A stretch of 64,000 nt of DNA from Aphanomyces cochlioides (GCA_019828595.1 JAHQRK010000010.1:558001-622000); one strand, 5' to 3'. Shown: positions 8,038 to 19,099, counted from the stretch's first letter. Notes: a model not told the origin generated them from the letters alone. Numbers and translations are program-made.

Positions 8038-8124
8038 GACAGCTTGGCCGAGAAGTCAAAGGATGCGCGTTAGACTCGAAATCTAATGGGGAAACCCTCG
8101 TGAGTTCAAATCTCACAGCTGTCG
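8038..8124 (+). tRNA. tRNA-Ser(CGA) with LINE-derived D-loop, unit A
   Basis: The acceptor, anticodon, variable and T arms are those of the normal tRNA-Ser(CGA), anticodon at 8077-8079, but the D-loop bases CGGTTAAG are replaced by AAGTCAAAGGATGC (8053-8066). The 14 bases equal the 3' terminus of the LINE. The change lengthens the gene to 87 nt, disrupts one of three D-stem pairs (C12 now faces C) and enlarges the loop to about 16 nt. The A box still fits its loose consensus (TGGCCGAGAAG), so transcription is plausible while a functional product is doubtful. CGA would read UCG. Confidence 0.75.
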
Positions 8125-8935
8125 ATACTTTTTCGTGCCACTCGACACGATTTGTCCACATCAACACGAATGAATTTTTTCATACGAATGCAGTAGCCAA
8201 TACTTTGATCACACACACACACAGAAACACTCGAAGTAGTATTCAAATTTCTCAAGCACACACTGCATGTACCCTTCCCTGCACACCACATAATATGTGG
8301 TACATGTGACTGCTCAACATACCTAATTCAACTTTGCTTCTTCCAACTCATCTGTCTTTTCTATCTCAGGGCTGCTCGTGGTGACAAGTTGGATTGAACA
8401 CATCATGTTTTTTCATGGACATGGCTCGTCGGGAAAGAACACCTCATCCCGGTGCTCAAGAAGCATATTTTTGCCGTGGTTTTAATTCCTGTTTCAAGGT
8501 TCTTTCACAACTCGAAAAGACCCCTTGTCTTGGCAGTGCAGATTGCTGCTTTATTTAGGCCATTCGTGTACGAAAGAAAGTATCGTGATAATACAAACAC
8601 TTTTTGTCGCTCTGCTCGCTTCAACTGTAGTTTTAATTATAGAGTTGACTGTCGATGTCCGCAAGGTGTATTAATGGTATAGCAACACACAGGTGACACG
8701 ATGTAGGACAAGTGAGCATGCGCATTGAAGGCCGTGTCGAGACACAACACGTAGTTTCTGGGGAAAGTGTGAGTTGGCAAACGTATGATTGAGTTATTTG
8801 TAAGTTTTGACGCAATGGTGGGATTCTAGAAGTAGAAATGGTGATTTTCTGTCGTGGTGTGCTTGAATGAGTGTGACAGCATGCGTGTGATGTTTGGATT
8901 GGATGTGTAGCTCAAGTTGCTTCAGAGTCATGAAA

Positions 8936-8950
8936 GACAGCTTGGCCGAG
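8936..8950 (+). repeat. Left target-site duplication; tRNA-Ser(AGA) stub, LINE copy 2
   Basis: The 15 bp are identical to 15516-15530 at the other end of the element and to the stub at copy 1. The preceding bases (catgaaa) are the native flank of uninterrupted AGA genes. Confidence 0.93.
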
Positions 8951-9079
8951 AAGTCAAAGGATGCGCGTTAGATGTTAGTCTAAGCTAATCTTGCCGAAGC
9001 TCAATCCTGACCTTGTGCCAGAGCGCTGGCAGCGGTTTCATCACTGGTTCTTGGGAGCCAGTGGTTGGGGGAGGGGTGG

Positions 9080-12000
9080 CTAATGCACATCGAACGTAGT
9101 TTCGAGTGCCAAACATTTTGGATATTTGCTTCGAAGTTCGGAATATGGAGTCTGGGAGAAGAGTTTTTCGAGGACTGTTCGAGTTTGATCAATGACCGGG
9201 TCGTCGGCATCCTGTCGTCGCATCCACCAGCGAACGGTGCCCATCCACAGAAGGAAGGATTGCTCGACGAGGACGTGCGGTGGAGGCGCTGCTCGGCGGT
9301 GGTGTTTCCGATTGTTGCGCTGGGTCCAAGCCGTATGGAGTGAAACTCCTACGAGCATGACCCAGAGTTGAAAGAGTGTGTCCTTGGTAAGTCTTCCCAG
9401 AGCGTTGACCTTGAAGCGGTCAAGATTAGCGATTTTGGTCCAAGAGAATGATACGCCAAACTGTTGCCACGGCCCTTCGTGGGCAGTCCACAGTGGAGCA
9501 ATCGACGGACAAGTATGCAGAGCATGGGCAAGTGTTTCTCGACTATCACATTCGTGGGGGCACAGCACACGCTCGGGGTCAGTTGATAGGAGGTATTTAT
9601 AGCGTTCGTTGACTGGGAGCATGTTCATTGTAGCTCGGAACCATACATCGGCGTGAACTGGGGTAACCCATCGTAGGGATTTGCGCACAAGGGACATGTA
9701 TTTCCTAGCCGTATCATGGTCAGGGCGACTCGAGTTGTAAGTCGGGTGTGGATCCGTTGGGGTGGGACCATGGTATGCTATTTTGGCGATGAGTTTCCTC
9801 GGCCACATTGGGTAGGGCTGTTGTTGGTCGCGCACAAGTGCTCGAAAGGGAAGAGGTGGAGACGATGGAATGATCTGAGGGGCATCATGGCGGACTTGGA
9901 AGCGGGTACAGGTAGAAAGGTAGACTTGCGTCAGGTGGTCGTACACGCTGAGTGTGCGGTGCACGGGATGAAACCAAATTCGGCCATTTTGAAAGGAGAC
10001 TGTGCATGCCGGGTTGCCTGAGGACATGAGTCCCTGAAATTGTTGGAAGGTGGGCCAGTAGCCTTGTGGAGTGGTTTTGTTCAAGAAATCACTGAGGCAT
10101 GTGAGACCGTTTCGTGCTCCCGCTTGACACCACAAGCGGGCTTCTGTAGATCGGGATATAATCGATGCAGCAGTGGTCTTGCCGTGGAGTAAGAAGTCGT
10201 GATACGTGGTGAGCCAGATAGGCATGTGCAGGGTCATGGGCAAATCTGGACGTATCGGAAGGCGAAGCTTCATTGGGACTTTAGACCAGGCTTGCCAGAC
10301 GTCCAGCCACATTGGGTGGAGCTCGGGAAGGTCCAGCCACGCTGAGCTAATCTGTGGCCTGTACCACAGGAAGTCAAATGGCTGGGAAGGGCGATAGACT
10401 GTTCGTGTGCAATTGGCGAATTGTTCAAGCACGAGTGAAAACCACAGCGGTCGAGGCGCAATGGTCGGCCCAGCCAGAAGTCTTTGGAGGAGCCCGAGTC
10501 GCTGCCCACGGATGATTGAAGCTATGTGGGGGATTCCAAGCCCCAGGACTTTATCATACATCCAACTACCGTTGATGTGGAGGCGATACTTAGGGTCGAT
10601 GGCAGTCTTGCCTCCAGCGATGTAGTTGTTTAACATCCGTTGCCAAGTCTCGATCATGCCCGCTGGGATTGGAGTTACGGCAGTAACGTGCCAAACAAGG
10701 CCAAGGATCAGTGACGAGGCTAGTGTTCGACGGCCTTGAATTGTTCTCGCGCGGCTGTGCCATTGGGCAAAGGCTGCGAGGTATTTGTCGTTTATTTGCT
10801 GCGCATGGTAGTTGGGTGGCAGACGGTGGCCAATGTAGGCGCCGAGGAAGCGAATCGGCTGGCCTGACGCTGCTAGTGTGATGGACGGTGCCGAGGCTCG
10901 TCCAGTCGGCTCTTCATTATTGTTGAGGGCTAGTGTGATGCACTTAGATCGGTTTAACGCAGCTCCAGAGACCGCGCAAAACTTGCCGACGATCTCGTCC
11001 ACTTGGTATTCAGCCGACTCAAGCGATCCCGATAGTATGGTGGAGTCGTCAGCGAAGAACACGCTAGTAAGGCAAGTGTCGTCATCGATTTGGATGCCGG
11101 CTTCGGGGCGAGCGCGGAGCATGGCGCCAAGTGGCTCTAGATACAGGTCGAAAAGAAGACAGGACAGAGGACAGCCTTGTTTGACTCCGCGGTTGGGTCG
11201 AATGGTGGGACCAGGTGCGCCATTGAGCAACAAGTGGACTTCTGGGTTCCTGTACAGCAAGCGGACCCAGCCCAAAAACTCAGGACCGATGTTCATTTTT
11301 GACATCACTGCAAAGAGGAATGGCCAGCGGACCATGTCATAGGCCTTCGCAAAGTCGAGGAATGTAGCGTACCATTCCTCATTATTGCGGGTGGCCTTGT
11401 GTTGGAGGGCTTGAATCAAATGAATGTGGTCGGTTATATTGCGGCCCTTCACAAAACCTGCTTGGGACGGGTGAATAAGCGTGTCCGCTACTGCCGACAG
11501 TCGATAAGCTAACACACGCGAAAGTATTTTGACTTCCACTGGCATGAGAGCAATCGGTCGATAGTTTCCGGGATCGGTGCGCTCTCCTTTCTTGTATAGC
11601 AAGGTGATTGAACTTTTGCGCTGATGTGGTAGGAGACAGCCATGGTGCTTACGTTGGTACTCGAAAACTATGCAGAGAATGGCCGCGAAGGTCTCGGGAG
11701 CTACTTGGAAGAAGGCCGCCGGCCAGCCGTCCAGGCCAGGCGACTTGTTTCTGCGCATTGTCTCGATTGCTGAGCACAGTTCAGAGGCAATAATTGGTCT
11801 GTCAAGGGCTCTGCGCTGATCCGTCGACAATGAAGCTGTGACGTGGTTGATGACAGTCTCCTGTAGAGCAGGATCGGGCGAGGGGTTTGTTGCGGGCTTC
11901 ACCATTATGGACCGCCAGTGTGTTGTGAAGATGCTAGCAACTTCATCCGGATTTGTGGTGATCACGTCGTTTTTCATCGCTGAGGTGATAGGTACCTTTA

Positions 12001-13942
12001 GCGCAGGTGGTTTACGCAGGAAATGCGCCGTAGCTGATTCGTTGAGAGTCGCATGACGGTCAAATCCACGGTCTAGAGATGATTGGAGGTGTTCAGCTTT
12101 TGCATCAGTATATCTATCGCGCGCCGTTTGGACAGCCGCTGGCTCGACGAGACCAGCGCGCAGGTCCGATTTCGCTTTGACCACGCATCGACGAAGCATT
12201 GTCAGGAGCTTCTGACGGTGGCGTTGACGATTGAAATGGCCTTGCTTCATCTTACGCTTCATTCGGCGAAGCCAGCCAAGCCACTTAGCCCCCGCATTGC
12301 ACTCTGTGTCCTCGAGGAGCTCGTCGAGGAGGCTTTGGGCCTCGCCTTTGATAGCTTTTACTGTATGTGGATTGAGGAGAAGCTCCCGTGGGAGCCGCCA
12401 GGTGGAGGGTTGCTTTTTTGAAGGTGTGGTTGGTATCACCGTTGCTAGGGTTGTCGTGTGCATTAGACGGTCCCCACTGAATCGGTTAGCTTCGTAGACC
12501 GAGTTGTGCAGGTGGTGGGTCGCTAGTCCCCAGTCAACGAAGCTGTAATCCAGTCGATTTCTGCGGCCGGGACCGGAAAACGCTCGTGTCGAGGGGTACT
12601 TAAGCCGATATGCGTCAGTGACGCGTAGTGCTGCCAACCAGGCGAGACATTCGGCTTTTCCGTTATTGTAGTTGGCAGACGGCGTGGTGGCATCGAGGGC
12701 TGTGTTTAGTGGTAGATTGAAGTCTCCACCGATGATGTGGATGCCCTGGTCATCGTCATCGAAGTCCGTTGGGAGAGATGCAAAGAAGGCAGCGCGTTGG
12801 TCATCTTCGACGGGTGCGTAGACGTTGTGAAAGAATACGGGTGTTGAGGTCCACATCGTTCGAACGACTAGGTACCGATTGGGCACTCGTTTGTCGTAGA
12901 GCGGTTTGAGATTGTGGAATCCTGGCATGGACTCGTGAAAGAAGGTCGCTACGCCCTTGTTCCGACGCGTCGTGGAACTGTGGGCGGACGTTCTCTGATC
13001 ATTCACGAATAACTGGTACTTCTTGTAGCCAACGTGATTTGTCAGGTGTCGGCGGATGGTGCGGAAATGGTCTTGATTGTTGATTTTGGTTTCTTGGAAG
13101 AACACACATTGGTGGAGGTGCTTGCCGAGAGCTAATGCGGGGGTGTCGTCGTGATCTTTAAATCCGTTGAGGTTGCAGGTGGTGAATGAGACGCTGGCCG
13201 CGCCTCCAAGTTGGGTGGAAGTTGAGACAGGATTAACCACTCGCAGATATTGTGAAGTCAGTCCAGAGGTCTGTGAGGTCGCCCTGGACGAGACGGCGCG
13301 TGAGTTTTCAAGCATGACTTGATTCTCAAACTCGACGTTCAGAGCTTCGAGCTCTTCAGCTATCTCCATAGTGTTCATGATGACAGCCCATCGGTTGAGG
13401 GTCTGCCTGACTACGTCTAAGGGATGGTTGGAGCTTTGTTCGTCATGCGTCGTTGGTGATTTAGTAGCTGCGTGTGCTGCAGTTATAATAGCTTTCAGCG
13501 CATCCCACAGAGTGGTTCCTAGCGTCGGCGATCCCCATAGGATGTGTCGTACGGTAGCTGACGCAAGGTATCTGGAGCGCGAGCGTGAGGGGATGGAGAA
13601 GACAGGTTGAGCCGTGAGTGAGTATATAGCAGTATCGCTCGAGTAGATCAGTGGCGCTGTGGATCCAAGTATCATCTCGGTGAGGGCAAGGATCGTTTCG
13701 ACTTCAACTGGCGTGATCTGACTGGTATCCTCGTGCATGGAGCATACAGATTGTTCAAGCTGAGATGATGCGACTAAAGTCTCGAAGTCGGCGGTGAGGT
13801 TAGTCAGGGAGAAGCGGTGACCAAATGTATCGGTGTAAAGCTTAGGAAAAGGTGTTGCTGCACCCTGGGAAGCCCGTAGCCACCTGTTGAGGAGTCGGAG
13901 TTGGACCAGTGGCTGCAGTAATTGGGGCGAGGAGTGGGCCAT
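9080..13942 (-). CDS. LINE ORF2 fused in frame to the ORF1 C-terminus (copy 2)
   Basis: One continuous frame of 1620 codons holds the last part of ORF1 (from MAHSSPQLL) and then ORF2. A missing C in the string AACTC(C)ACGCG removes the frame difference seen in copies 3 to 5. An ATG at 13315 (MLENS) would give a 1411-residue ORF2 alone. Endonuclease, FADD reverse transcriptase and zinc motifs are all intact. Differences from the other copies include KYRLHINGS for KYRLPINGS and HRTLSVYD for HRTRSVYD. The natural fusion shows that the segment between ORF1 and ORF2 can be read through in either arrangement. Whether a fusion protein is made is unknown. Confidence 0.9.
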   Translation of the reverse strand: MAHSSPQLLQPLVQLRLLNRWLRASQGAATPFPKLYTDTFGHRFSLTNLTADFETLVASSQLEQSVCSMHEDTSQITPVEVETILALTEMILGSTAPLIYSSDTAIYSLTAQPVFSIPSRSRSRYLASATVRHILWGSPTLGTTLWDALKAIITAAHAATKSPTTHDEQSSNHPLDVVRQTLNRWAVIMNTMEIAEELEALNVEFENQVMLENSRAVSSRATSQTSGLTSQYLRVVNPVSTSTQLGGAASVSFTTCNLNGFKDHDDTPALALGKHLHQCVFFQETKINNQDHFRTIRRHLTNHVGYKKYQLFVNDQRTSAHSSTTRRNKGVATFFHESMPGFHNLKPLYDKRVPNRYLVVRTMWTSTPVFFHNVYAPVEDDQRAAFFASLPTDFDDDDQGIHIIGGDFNLPLNTALDATTPSANYNNGKAECLAWLAALRVTDAYRLKYPSTRAFSGPGRRNRLDYSFVDWGLATHHLHNSVYEANRFSGDRLMHTTTLATVIPTTPSKKQPSTWRLPRELLLNPHTVKAIKGEAQSLLDELLEDTECNAGAKWLGWLRRMKRKMKQGHFNRQRHRQKLLTMLRRCVVKAKSDLRAGLVEPAAVQTARDRYTDAKAEHLQSSLDRGFDRHATLNESATAHFLRKPPALKVPITSAMKNDVITTNPDEVASIFTTHWRSIMVKPATNPSPDPALQETVINHVTASLSTDQRRALDRPIIASELCSAIETMRRNKSPGLDGWPAAFFQVAPETFAAILCIVFEYQRKHHGCLLPHQRKSSITLLYKKGERTDPGNYRPIALMPVEVKILSRVLAYRLSAVADTLIHPSQAGFVKGRNITDHIHLIQALQHKATRNNEEWYATFLDFAKAYDMVRWPFLFAVMSKMNIGPEFLGWVRLLYRNPEVHLLLNGAPGPTIRPNRGVKQGCPLSCLLFDLYLEPLGAMLRARPEAGIQIDDDTCLTSVFFADDSTILSGSLESAEYQVDEIVGKFCAVSGAALNRSKCITLALNNNEEPTGRASAPSITLAASGQPIRFLGAYIGHRLPPNYHAQQINDKYLAAFAQWHSRARTIQGRRTLASSLILGLVWHVTAVTPIPAGMIETWQRMLNNYIAGGKTAIDPKYRLHINGSWMYDKVLGLGIPHIASIIRGQRLGLLQRLLAGPTIAPRPLWFSLVLEQFANCTRTVYRPSQPFDFLWYRPQISSAWLDLPELHPMWLDVWQAWSKVPMKLRLPIRPDLPMTLHMPIWLTTYHDFLLHGKTTAASIISRSTEARLWCQAGARNGLTCLSDFLNKTTPQGYWPTFQQFQGLMSSGNPACTVSFQNGRIWFHPVHRTLSVYDHLTQVYLSTCTRFQVRHDAPQIIPSSPPLPFRALVRDQQQPYPMWPRKLIAKIAYHGPTPTDPHPTYNSSRPDHDTARKYMSLVRKSLRWVTPVHADVWFRATMNMLPVNERYKYLLSTDPERVLCPHECDSRETLAHALHTCPSIAPLWTAHEGPWQQFGVSFSWTKIANLDRFKVNALGRLTKDTLFQLWVMLVGVSLHTAWTQRNNRKHHRRAAPPPHVLVEQSFLLWMGTVRWWMRRQDADDPVIDQTRTVLEKLFSQTPYSELRSKYPKCLALETTFDVH

Positions 13943-15189
13943 CTCGTTGAGTTGACGGCGAAAGACGAGGGGTGGTCTTCTAGATCCTGCTGGATCCAGT
14001 CAGCTTCACCGGCTTCGATGTATTGAGCCAGATTTAGTTTGGTTTTGGACGCAGCAGTCGAGCAGTTGGACTCGAAAGCTGCCTGAGCTTCTGCGACAGC
14101 AGCATCTAAGGCAGCCAACTCGTCGAGCGTCGTGTTTAACGACGTCTTCACGCGGACAGCTTTGTTGCGGTGGACTTTGGTGCCACTGACATACGCGTCT
14201 TGTGGGACAGAGAGTGGAGCGTCAGGGCGCTCTAGGATCGCTGGCAAGACCATGATGTCGGATCCAGTCTTGTTTGCCACGAGTTTTGTGGAGACAACAA
14301 CTCGATCGTCCAGCGCTTGGTACATGTTTGGAGAAGTCCAAGGGAGTGGTGTGGCAGATGAGCCAAGGGTGGCCCCTTTGGTGACCAGTTCCCACGGGGA
14401 TTCGGAATCCTGGTCACTTCGTTGTCGTTTACCGTTTTGAGTGGTGCGTGCACTGGTATTGCTTGGAGACGTCTGGGATCCAGGCAAGGGGATTTTCTTT
14501 TCACGGGCCAAGATATCCAGGTCAGCTCGTTGGGTTTGCTTGCGGTGGTTAAACCAGTCTCGTCCGAAGACTCGATAGCATTTGCCGAGAAAAATGATCT
14601 CGTCGATCAATCGGCCATTCGATTTAAACAGCGCTGGCGGGTCGCTGGATTTCAGCGTCAGCCGGTAACGACTGCCAATGGTCCCGAAGGACTCAGAGGT
14701 GTTGGTGTAAATGCCGGAGATGGGAGTAGCTCCGGCGGCGCGTAGGATTTCCCACAGGTGTGCCTTGGCCTCACGGTCAACAGTGAAGCCTAGAATGTCT
14801 ATGAAGAATCCATCCATGGCATTTTTGGCTTTCATGGTGAATGATTGGAATCCGTCTCTTGTGGGGATTTTGAAGACTTTGTTCTCGAGTATGGCGGCAG
14901 CAGTCATAGAGGCCAGTCCCCAAACGAGCTGGCGACTGTTAATGTCCACGGTGAGTTGGACGATATCCGTCAGTCCCTCATCGATGCCTTCATTGTGGTG
15001 ATCGTGAAGGACAGCACGCATGGCCTTGCCTTCATCGATCTGGTTGGCAAGGTGGCCGACATCCATTTGCATGTACGTGACGACCGGACGGGGGGGTGAT
15101 GGGAGGGTGGCTTCGAACGCCTCAAAGAGTTGACGTCCAGTCGCGGAAGGGTCTTCCGCGAGAAGAAGGACGGGTGCAAGCTGTTCCAT
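13804..15189 (-). pseudogene. LINE ORF1, N-terminal part, frameshifted (copy 2)
   Basis: This frame is identical in predicted sequence to its counterpart in copy 1: 407 correct residues, then 54 off-frame residues after a missing T near 13967. The shared lesion means copies 1 and 2 descend from one already broken element, by array duplication or by retrotransposition supplied in trans. Confidence 0.85.
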
Positions 15190-15195
15190 CGTTGG

Positions 15196-15468
15196 TCAAT
15201 GATAGCCGATGTCAAGCTTAGCCGCTTTGGCGGCGGCCTGGCGTTGCTTGGCGAAGTGTTGCCACACATTCGCTGTTGGGTGAGAGGAGGATTTGCGATC
15301 AGATGCGCGGCGGCGGCGCTCATCGAAGGAAACAGCTTCCGGCGGCGGTTCAACGTCGTCGTCGTCGGTCAAGTTAGACTCCTCATGAGGAGGCGCATCC
15401 TCAGCAGGCTGGTCGGCCTGAAGAGCGGGAGCAGGTGGGGTGTACGCGTTGTTAGCAGGGTTAGTCAT
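15196..15468 (-). CDS. LINE leader ORF, 90 codons (copy 2)
   Basis: The predicted product and the TGA are identical to those in copy 1, with ORF1 resuming in frame 6 nt after the stop. Confidence 0.55.
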   Translation of the reverse strand: MTNPANNAYTPPAPALQADQPAEDAPPHEESNLTDDDDVEPPPEAVSFDERRRRASDRKSSSHPTANVWQHFAKQRQAAAKAAKLDIGYH

Positions 15469-15515
15469 CGTGGCAAGAGTGAATGTTGTGTTCAGTATCT
15501 GGCAAGTTGAGGACT

Positions 15516-15596
15516 GACAGCTTGGCCGAGCGGTTAAGGCGTTAGACTAGAAATCTAATGGGGTCACCCGCGTGAGTTCAAATCTCACAGCTGTCG
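15516..15596 (+). tRNA. tRNA-Ser(AGA), unit B, regenerated beside LINE 2
   Basis: Identical to the unit A gene; anticodon AGA at 15549-15551. Bases 15516-15530 are the right-hand LINE duplication and the upstream flank is the LINE 5' end. Confidence 0.97.
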
Positions 15597-16858
15597 ACTT
15601 TTTCTCCTTTTACCCCATCTTACTTGCCGACATGAAACGACACACATTGTCCATCGAATCATAATTTTAACACTACACTGGCCGCGTAACCCAAGAAATA
15701 CTCATCATCCGCTGCCTCGTACCAAACGATCTGCTAACCAATCGCAGCGACAAAGTGCATGATTGGGATTGATTCACCACTCATTTCATCAGTCAGTGTT
15801 ATCCCCACAGTTCACCACGGTGAATGAACAGCATTTCGAAAAAACAGGTCAACAACAGACCCACAGCACGTCTATGGTTACTTCCGTTGCGACTTTTACG
15901 GAAGCAACAGTTACATGGCAAAAGTCGCCTCGTGGAAACTCGGAAAGTCGTAGACAAGTCCGAGATCGTATCGAATCAAATCGCATATGATTCGATAAGC
16001 ATTCAATTCGAATCCACGTATGATATTGCTAAAGAAGTGTCGTGAAGAATGCACGATTTTATTCAAAGTAATGCCAGTGATGTTGTGAAATTGTGTGGAA
16101 ATCGTCCACTCCAAGACGGAACGAATAAGACATTGAAGGTGTATCCAAGCGTTGATTCGACGATGTTTCGAGTGAAAGTACCAACATGGGGTGCATATAT
16201 TGGTGTGATATTATTGACGGATGTCTTTCCGTGAGGTCATCGGGTTCACATCAACGGCGACGAAGAAACAAACAATGTTTTACTTTCGGCTGGAAGATTC
16301 ATCGACGGCTTCAAGATGACATATATTGTCCACTTTTTCACATACTACGTGAAATTCAAATGTAGGAGCGGATTCTCCAGGGCGTATCTGCTTTTTTGCA
16401 TGAAAGATCCTCAAGATAGAGAAGAATGCACATCTGAGGACCCTTTGATCCTTTGAAGATTTGCGAGCATGTATCGAGAGTTCATAGTCTTTGACGTAGA
16501 AGGCTTTACGTCAACAAGTTGGCTCACATGTGACCTGAAAAGAACAAAGATAATCTGAATAGGTCGTTGTTTTCAAACGAGTGGTGATATAGATGAGTTT
16601 GAGTTAATGTGGATGGTGCAAGAATGCCTGTTCCTCTCCCTGCTTGGAATGAATTGGCAACAAGCATGCCAGCTCGACGACTGTGTCTCAGTTTGAGTAG
16701 GTGAGTATAGTTGTTGTAACATCGTGGAATTTGAGTGTATTTTTTGTTGGGAGTCTCTCTTGAAGGTGTTCGATGAGTGCAGGTGCATGGTGTTGGAGAA
16801 TGCAAGGTTTGAACGTCTCGTGTGGTTGTTATGGCAAGTCTTGTGAGTCGAGTATAGA

Positions 16859-16945
16859 GACAGCTTGGCCGAGAAGTCAAAGGATGCGCGTTAGACTCGA
16901 AATCTAATGGGGAAACCCTCGTGAGTTCAAATCTCACAGCTGTCG
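16859..16945 (+). tRNA. tRNA-Ser(CGA) with LINE-derived D-loop, unit B
   Basis: The 14-base LINE-like tract is at 16874-16887 and the anticodon at 16898-16900. The rest matches the normal CGA gene. Confidence 0.75.
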
Positions 16946-17756
16946 ATACTTTTTCGTGCCACTCGACACGATTTGTCCACATCAACACGAATGAATTTTT
17001 TCATACGAATGCAGTAGCCAATACTTTGATCACACACACACACAGAAACACTCGAAGTAGTATTCAAATTTCTCAAGCACACACTGCATGTACCCTTCCC
17101 TGCACACCACATAATATGTGGTACATGTGACTGCTCAACATACCTAATTCAACTTTGCTTCTTCCAACTCATCTGTCTTTTCTATCTCAGGGCTGCTCGT
17201 GGTGACAAGTTGGATTGAACACATCATGTTTTTTCATGGACATGGCTCGTCGGGAAAGAACACCTCATCCCGGTGCTCAAGAAGCATATTTTTGCCGTGG
17301 TTTTAATTCCTGTTTCAAGGTTCTTTCACAACTCGAAAAGACCCCTTGTCTTGGCAGTGCAGATTGCTGCTTTATTTAGGCCATTCGTGTACGAAAGAAA
17401 GTATCGTGATAATACAAACACTTTTTGTCGCTCTGCTCGCTTCAACTGTAGTTTTAATTATAGAGTTGACTGTCGATGTCCGCAAGGTGTATTAATGGTA
17501 TAGCAACACACAGGTGACACGATGTAGGACAAGTGAGCATGCGCATTGAAGGCCGTGTCGAGACACAACACGTAGTTTCTGGGGAAAGTGTGAGTTGGCA
17601 AACGTATGATTGAGTTATTTGTAAGTTTTGACGCAATGGTGGGATTCTAGAAGTAGAAATGGTGATTTTCTGTCGTGGTGTGCTTGAATGAGTGTGACAG
17701 CATGCGTGTGATGTTTGGATTGGATGTGTAGCTCAAGTTGCTTCAGAGTCATGAAA

Positions 17757-17837
17757 GACAGCTTGGCCGAGCGGTTAAGGCGTTAGACTAGAAATCTAAT
17801 GGGGTCACCCGCGTGAGTTCAAATCTCACAGCTGTCG
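17757..17837 (+). tRNA. tRNA-Ser(AGA), unit C, uninterrupted
   Basis: This copy has its native upstream flank (gtcatgaaa) and so shows the empty target site: flank, then the complete tRNA with D-loop CGGTTAAG. Anticodon AGA at 17790-17792. Comparison with the filled sites defines the LINE boundaries. Confidence 0.97.
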
Positions 17838-19099
17838 ACTTTTTCTCCTTTTACCCCATCTTACTTGCCGACATGAAACGACACACATTGTCCATCGAAT
17901 CATAATTTTAACACTACACTGGCCGCGTAACCCAAGAAATACTCATCATCCGCTGCCTCGTACCAAACGATCTGCTAACCAATCGCAGCGACAAAGTGCA
18001 TGATTGGGATTGATTCACCACTCATTTCATCAGTCAGTGTTATCCCCACAGTTCACCACGGTGAATGAACAGCATTTCGAAAAAACAGGTCAACAACAGA
18101 CCCACAGCACGTCTATGGTTACTTCCGTTGCGACTTTTACGGAAGCAACAGTTACATGGCAAAAGTCGCCTCGTGGAAACTCGGAAAGTCGTAGACAAGT
18201 CCGAGATCGTATCGAATCAAATCGCATATGATTCGATAAGCATTCAATTCGAATCCACGTATGATATTGCTAAAGAAGTGTCGTGAAGAATGCACGATTT
18301 TATTCAAAGTAATGCCAGTGATGTTGTGAAATTGTGTGGAAATCGTCCACTCCAAGACGGAACGCATAAGACATTGAAGGTGTATCCAAGCGTTGATTCG
18401 ACGATGTTTCGAGTGAAAGTACCAACATGGGGTGCATATTTTGGTGTGATATTATTGACGGATGTCTTTCCGTGAGGTCATCGGGTTCACATCAACGGCG
18501 ACGAAGAAACAAACAATGTTTTACTTTCGGCTGGAAGATTCATCGACGGCTTCAAGATGACATATATTGTCCACTTTTTCACATACTACGTGAAATTCAA
18601 ATGTAGGAGCGGATTCTCCAGGGCGTATCTGCTTTTTTGCATGAAAGATCCTCAAGATAGAGAAGAATGCACATCTGAGGACCCTTTGATCCTTTGAAGA
18701 TTTGCGAGCATGTATCGAGAGTTCATAGTCTTTGACGTAGAAGGCTTTACGTCAACAAGTTGGCTCAAATGTGACCTGAAAAGAACAAAGATAATCTGAA
18801 TAGGTCGTTGTTTTCAAACGAGTGGTGATATAGATGAGTTTGAGTTAATGTGGATGGTGCAAGAATGCCTGTTCCTCTCCCTGCTTGGAATGAATTGGCA
18901 ACAAGCATGCCAGCTCGACGACTGTGTCTCAGTTTGAGTAGGTGAGTATAGTTGTTGTAACATCGTGGAATTTGAGTGTATTTTTTGTTGGGAGTCTCTC
19001 TTGAAGGTGTTCGATGAGTGCAGGTGCATGGTGTTGGAGAATGCAAGGTTTGAACGTCTCGTGTGGTTGTTATGGCAAGTCTTGTGAGTCGAGTATAGA

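Larger units (their letters stand above)
6695..8935 (+). repeat. tRNA-Ser satellite unit A (2241 bp)
   Basis: This is the first complete unit: tRNA-Ser(AGA), a 1262-bp spacer, tRNA-Ser(CGA) with the altered D-loop, and an 811-bp spacer. Neither spacer has an ORF that stays clear of the tRNAs or has a recognisable product. What they do hold is conserved inverted repeats (7068-7107, 7148-7176, 7670-7693) and a short CA run near 8212-8222. It lies between LINE copies 1 and 2. Confidence 0.95.
8951..15515 (-). mobile_element. tRNA-Ser-targeted LINE, copy 2, 6565 bp
   Basis: The ends and insertion point are the same as in copy 1. It is the shortest copy because it lacks two single bases present in copies 3 to 5, near 13967 and near 13303. 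The first breaks ORF1. The second joins the ORF1 tail to ORF2 in one frame. It keeps the uninterrupted NVYAP endonuclease string that copy 1 lost. Confidence 0.95.
15516..17756 (+). repeat. tRNA-Ser satellite unit B (2241 bp)
   Basis: This unit follows LINE copy 2 directly and has the altered CGA gene. It carries CACATG near 16526, whereas the other altered-CGA units carry AAATG there, so the spacer marker and the D-loop state are not fully linked. The spacers hold no recognised gene. Confidence 0.95.

Noticed and set aside
8053..8066. The 14-base D-loop tract read as an ectopic tRNA intron
   Set aside because: It replaces 8 normal bases rather than adding to them, so removal would not restore a tRNA, and it matches the LINE terminus.
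7703..8167. A 154-codon minus-strand ORF recurring in many units
   Set aside because: It runs through the tRNA-Ser(CGA) gene on the opposite strand, changes length with the D-loop scar and has no recognisable domain; repetition only reflects the array.
8212..8222. CA microsatellite
   Set aside because: It is only about five dinucleotides long and invariant among units, so of little interest beyond a note.
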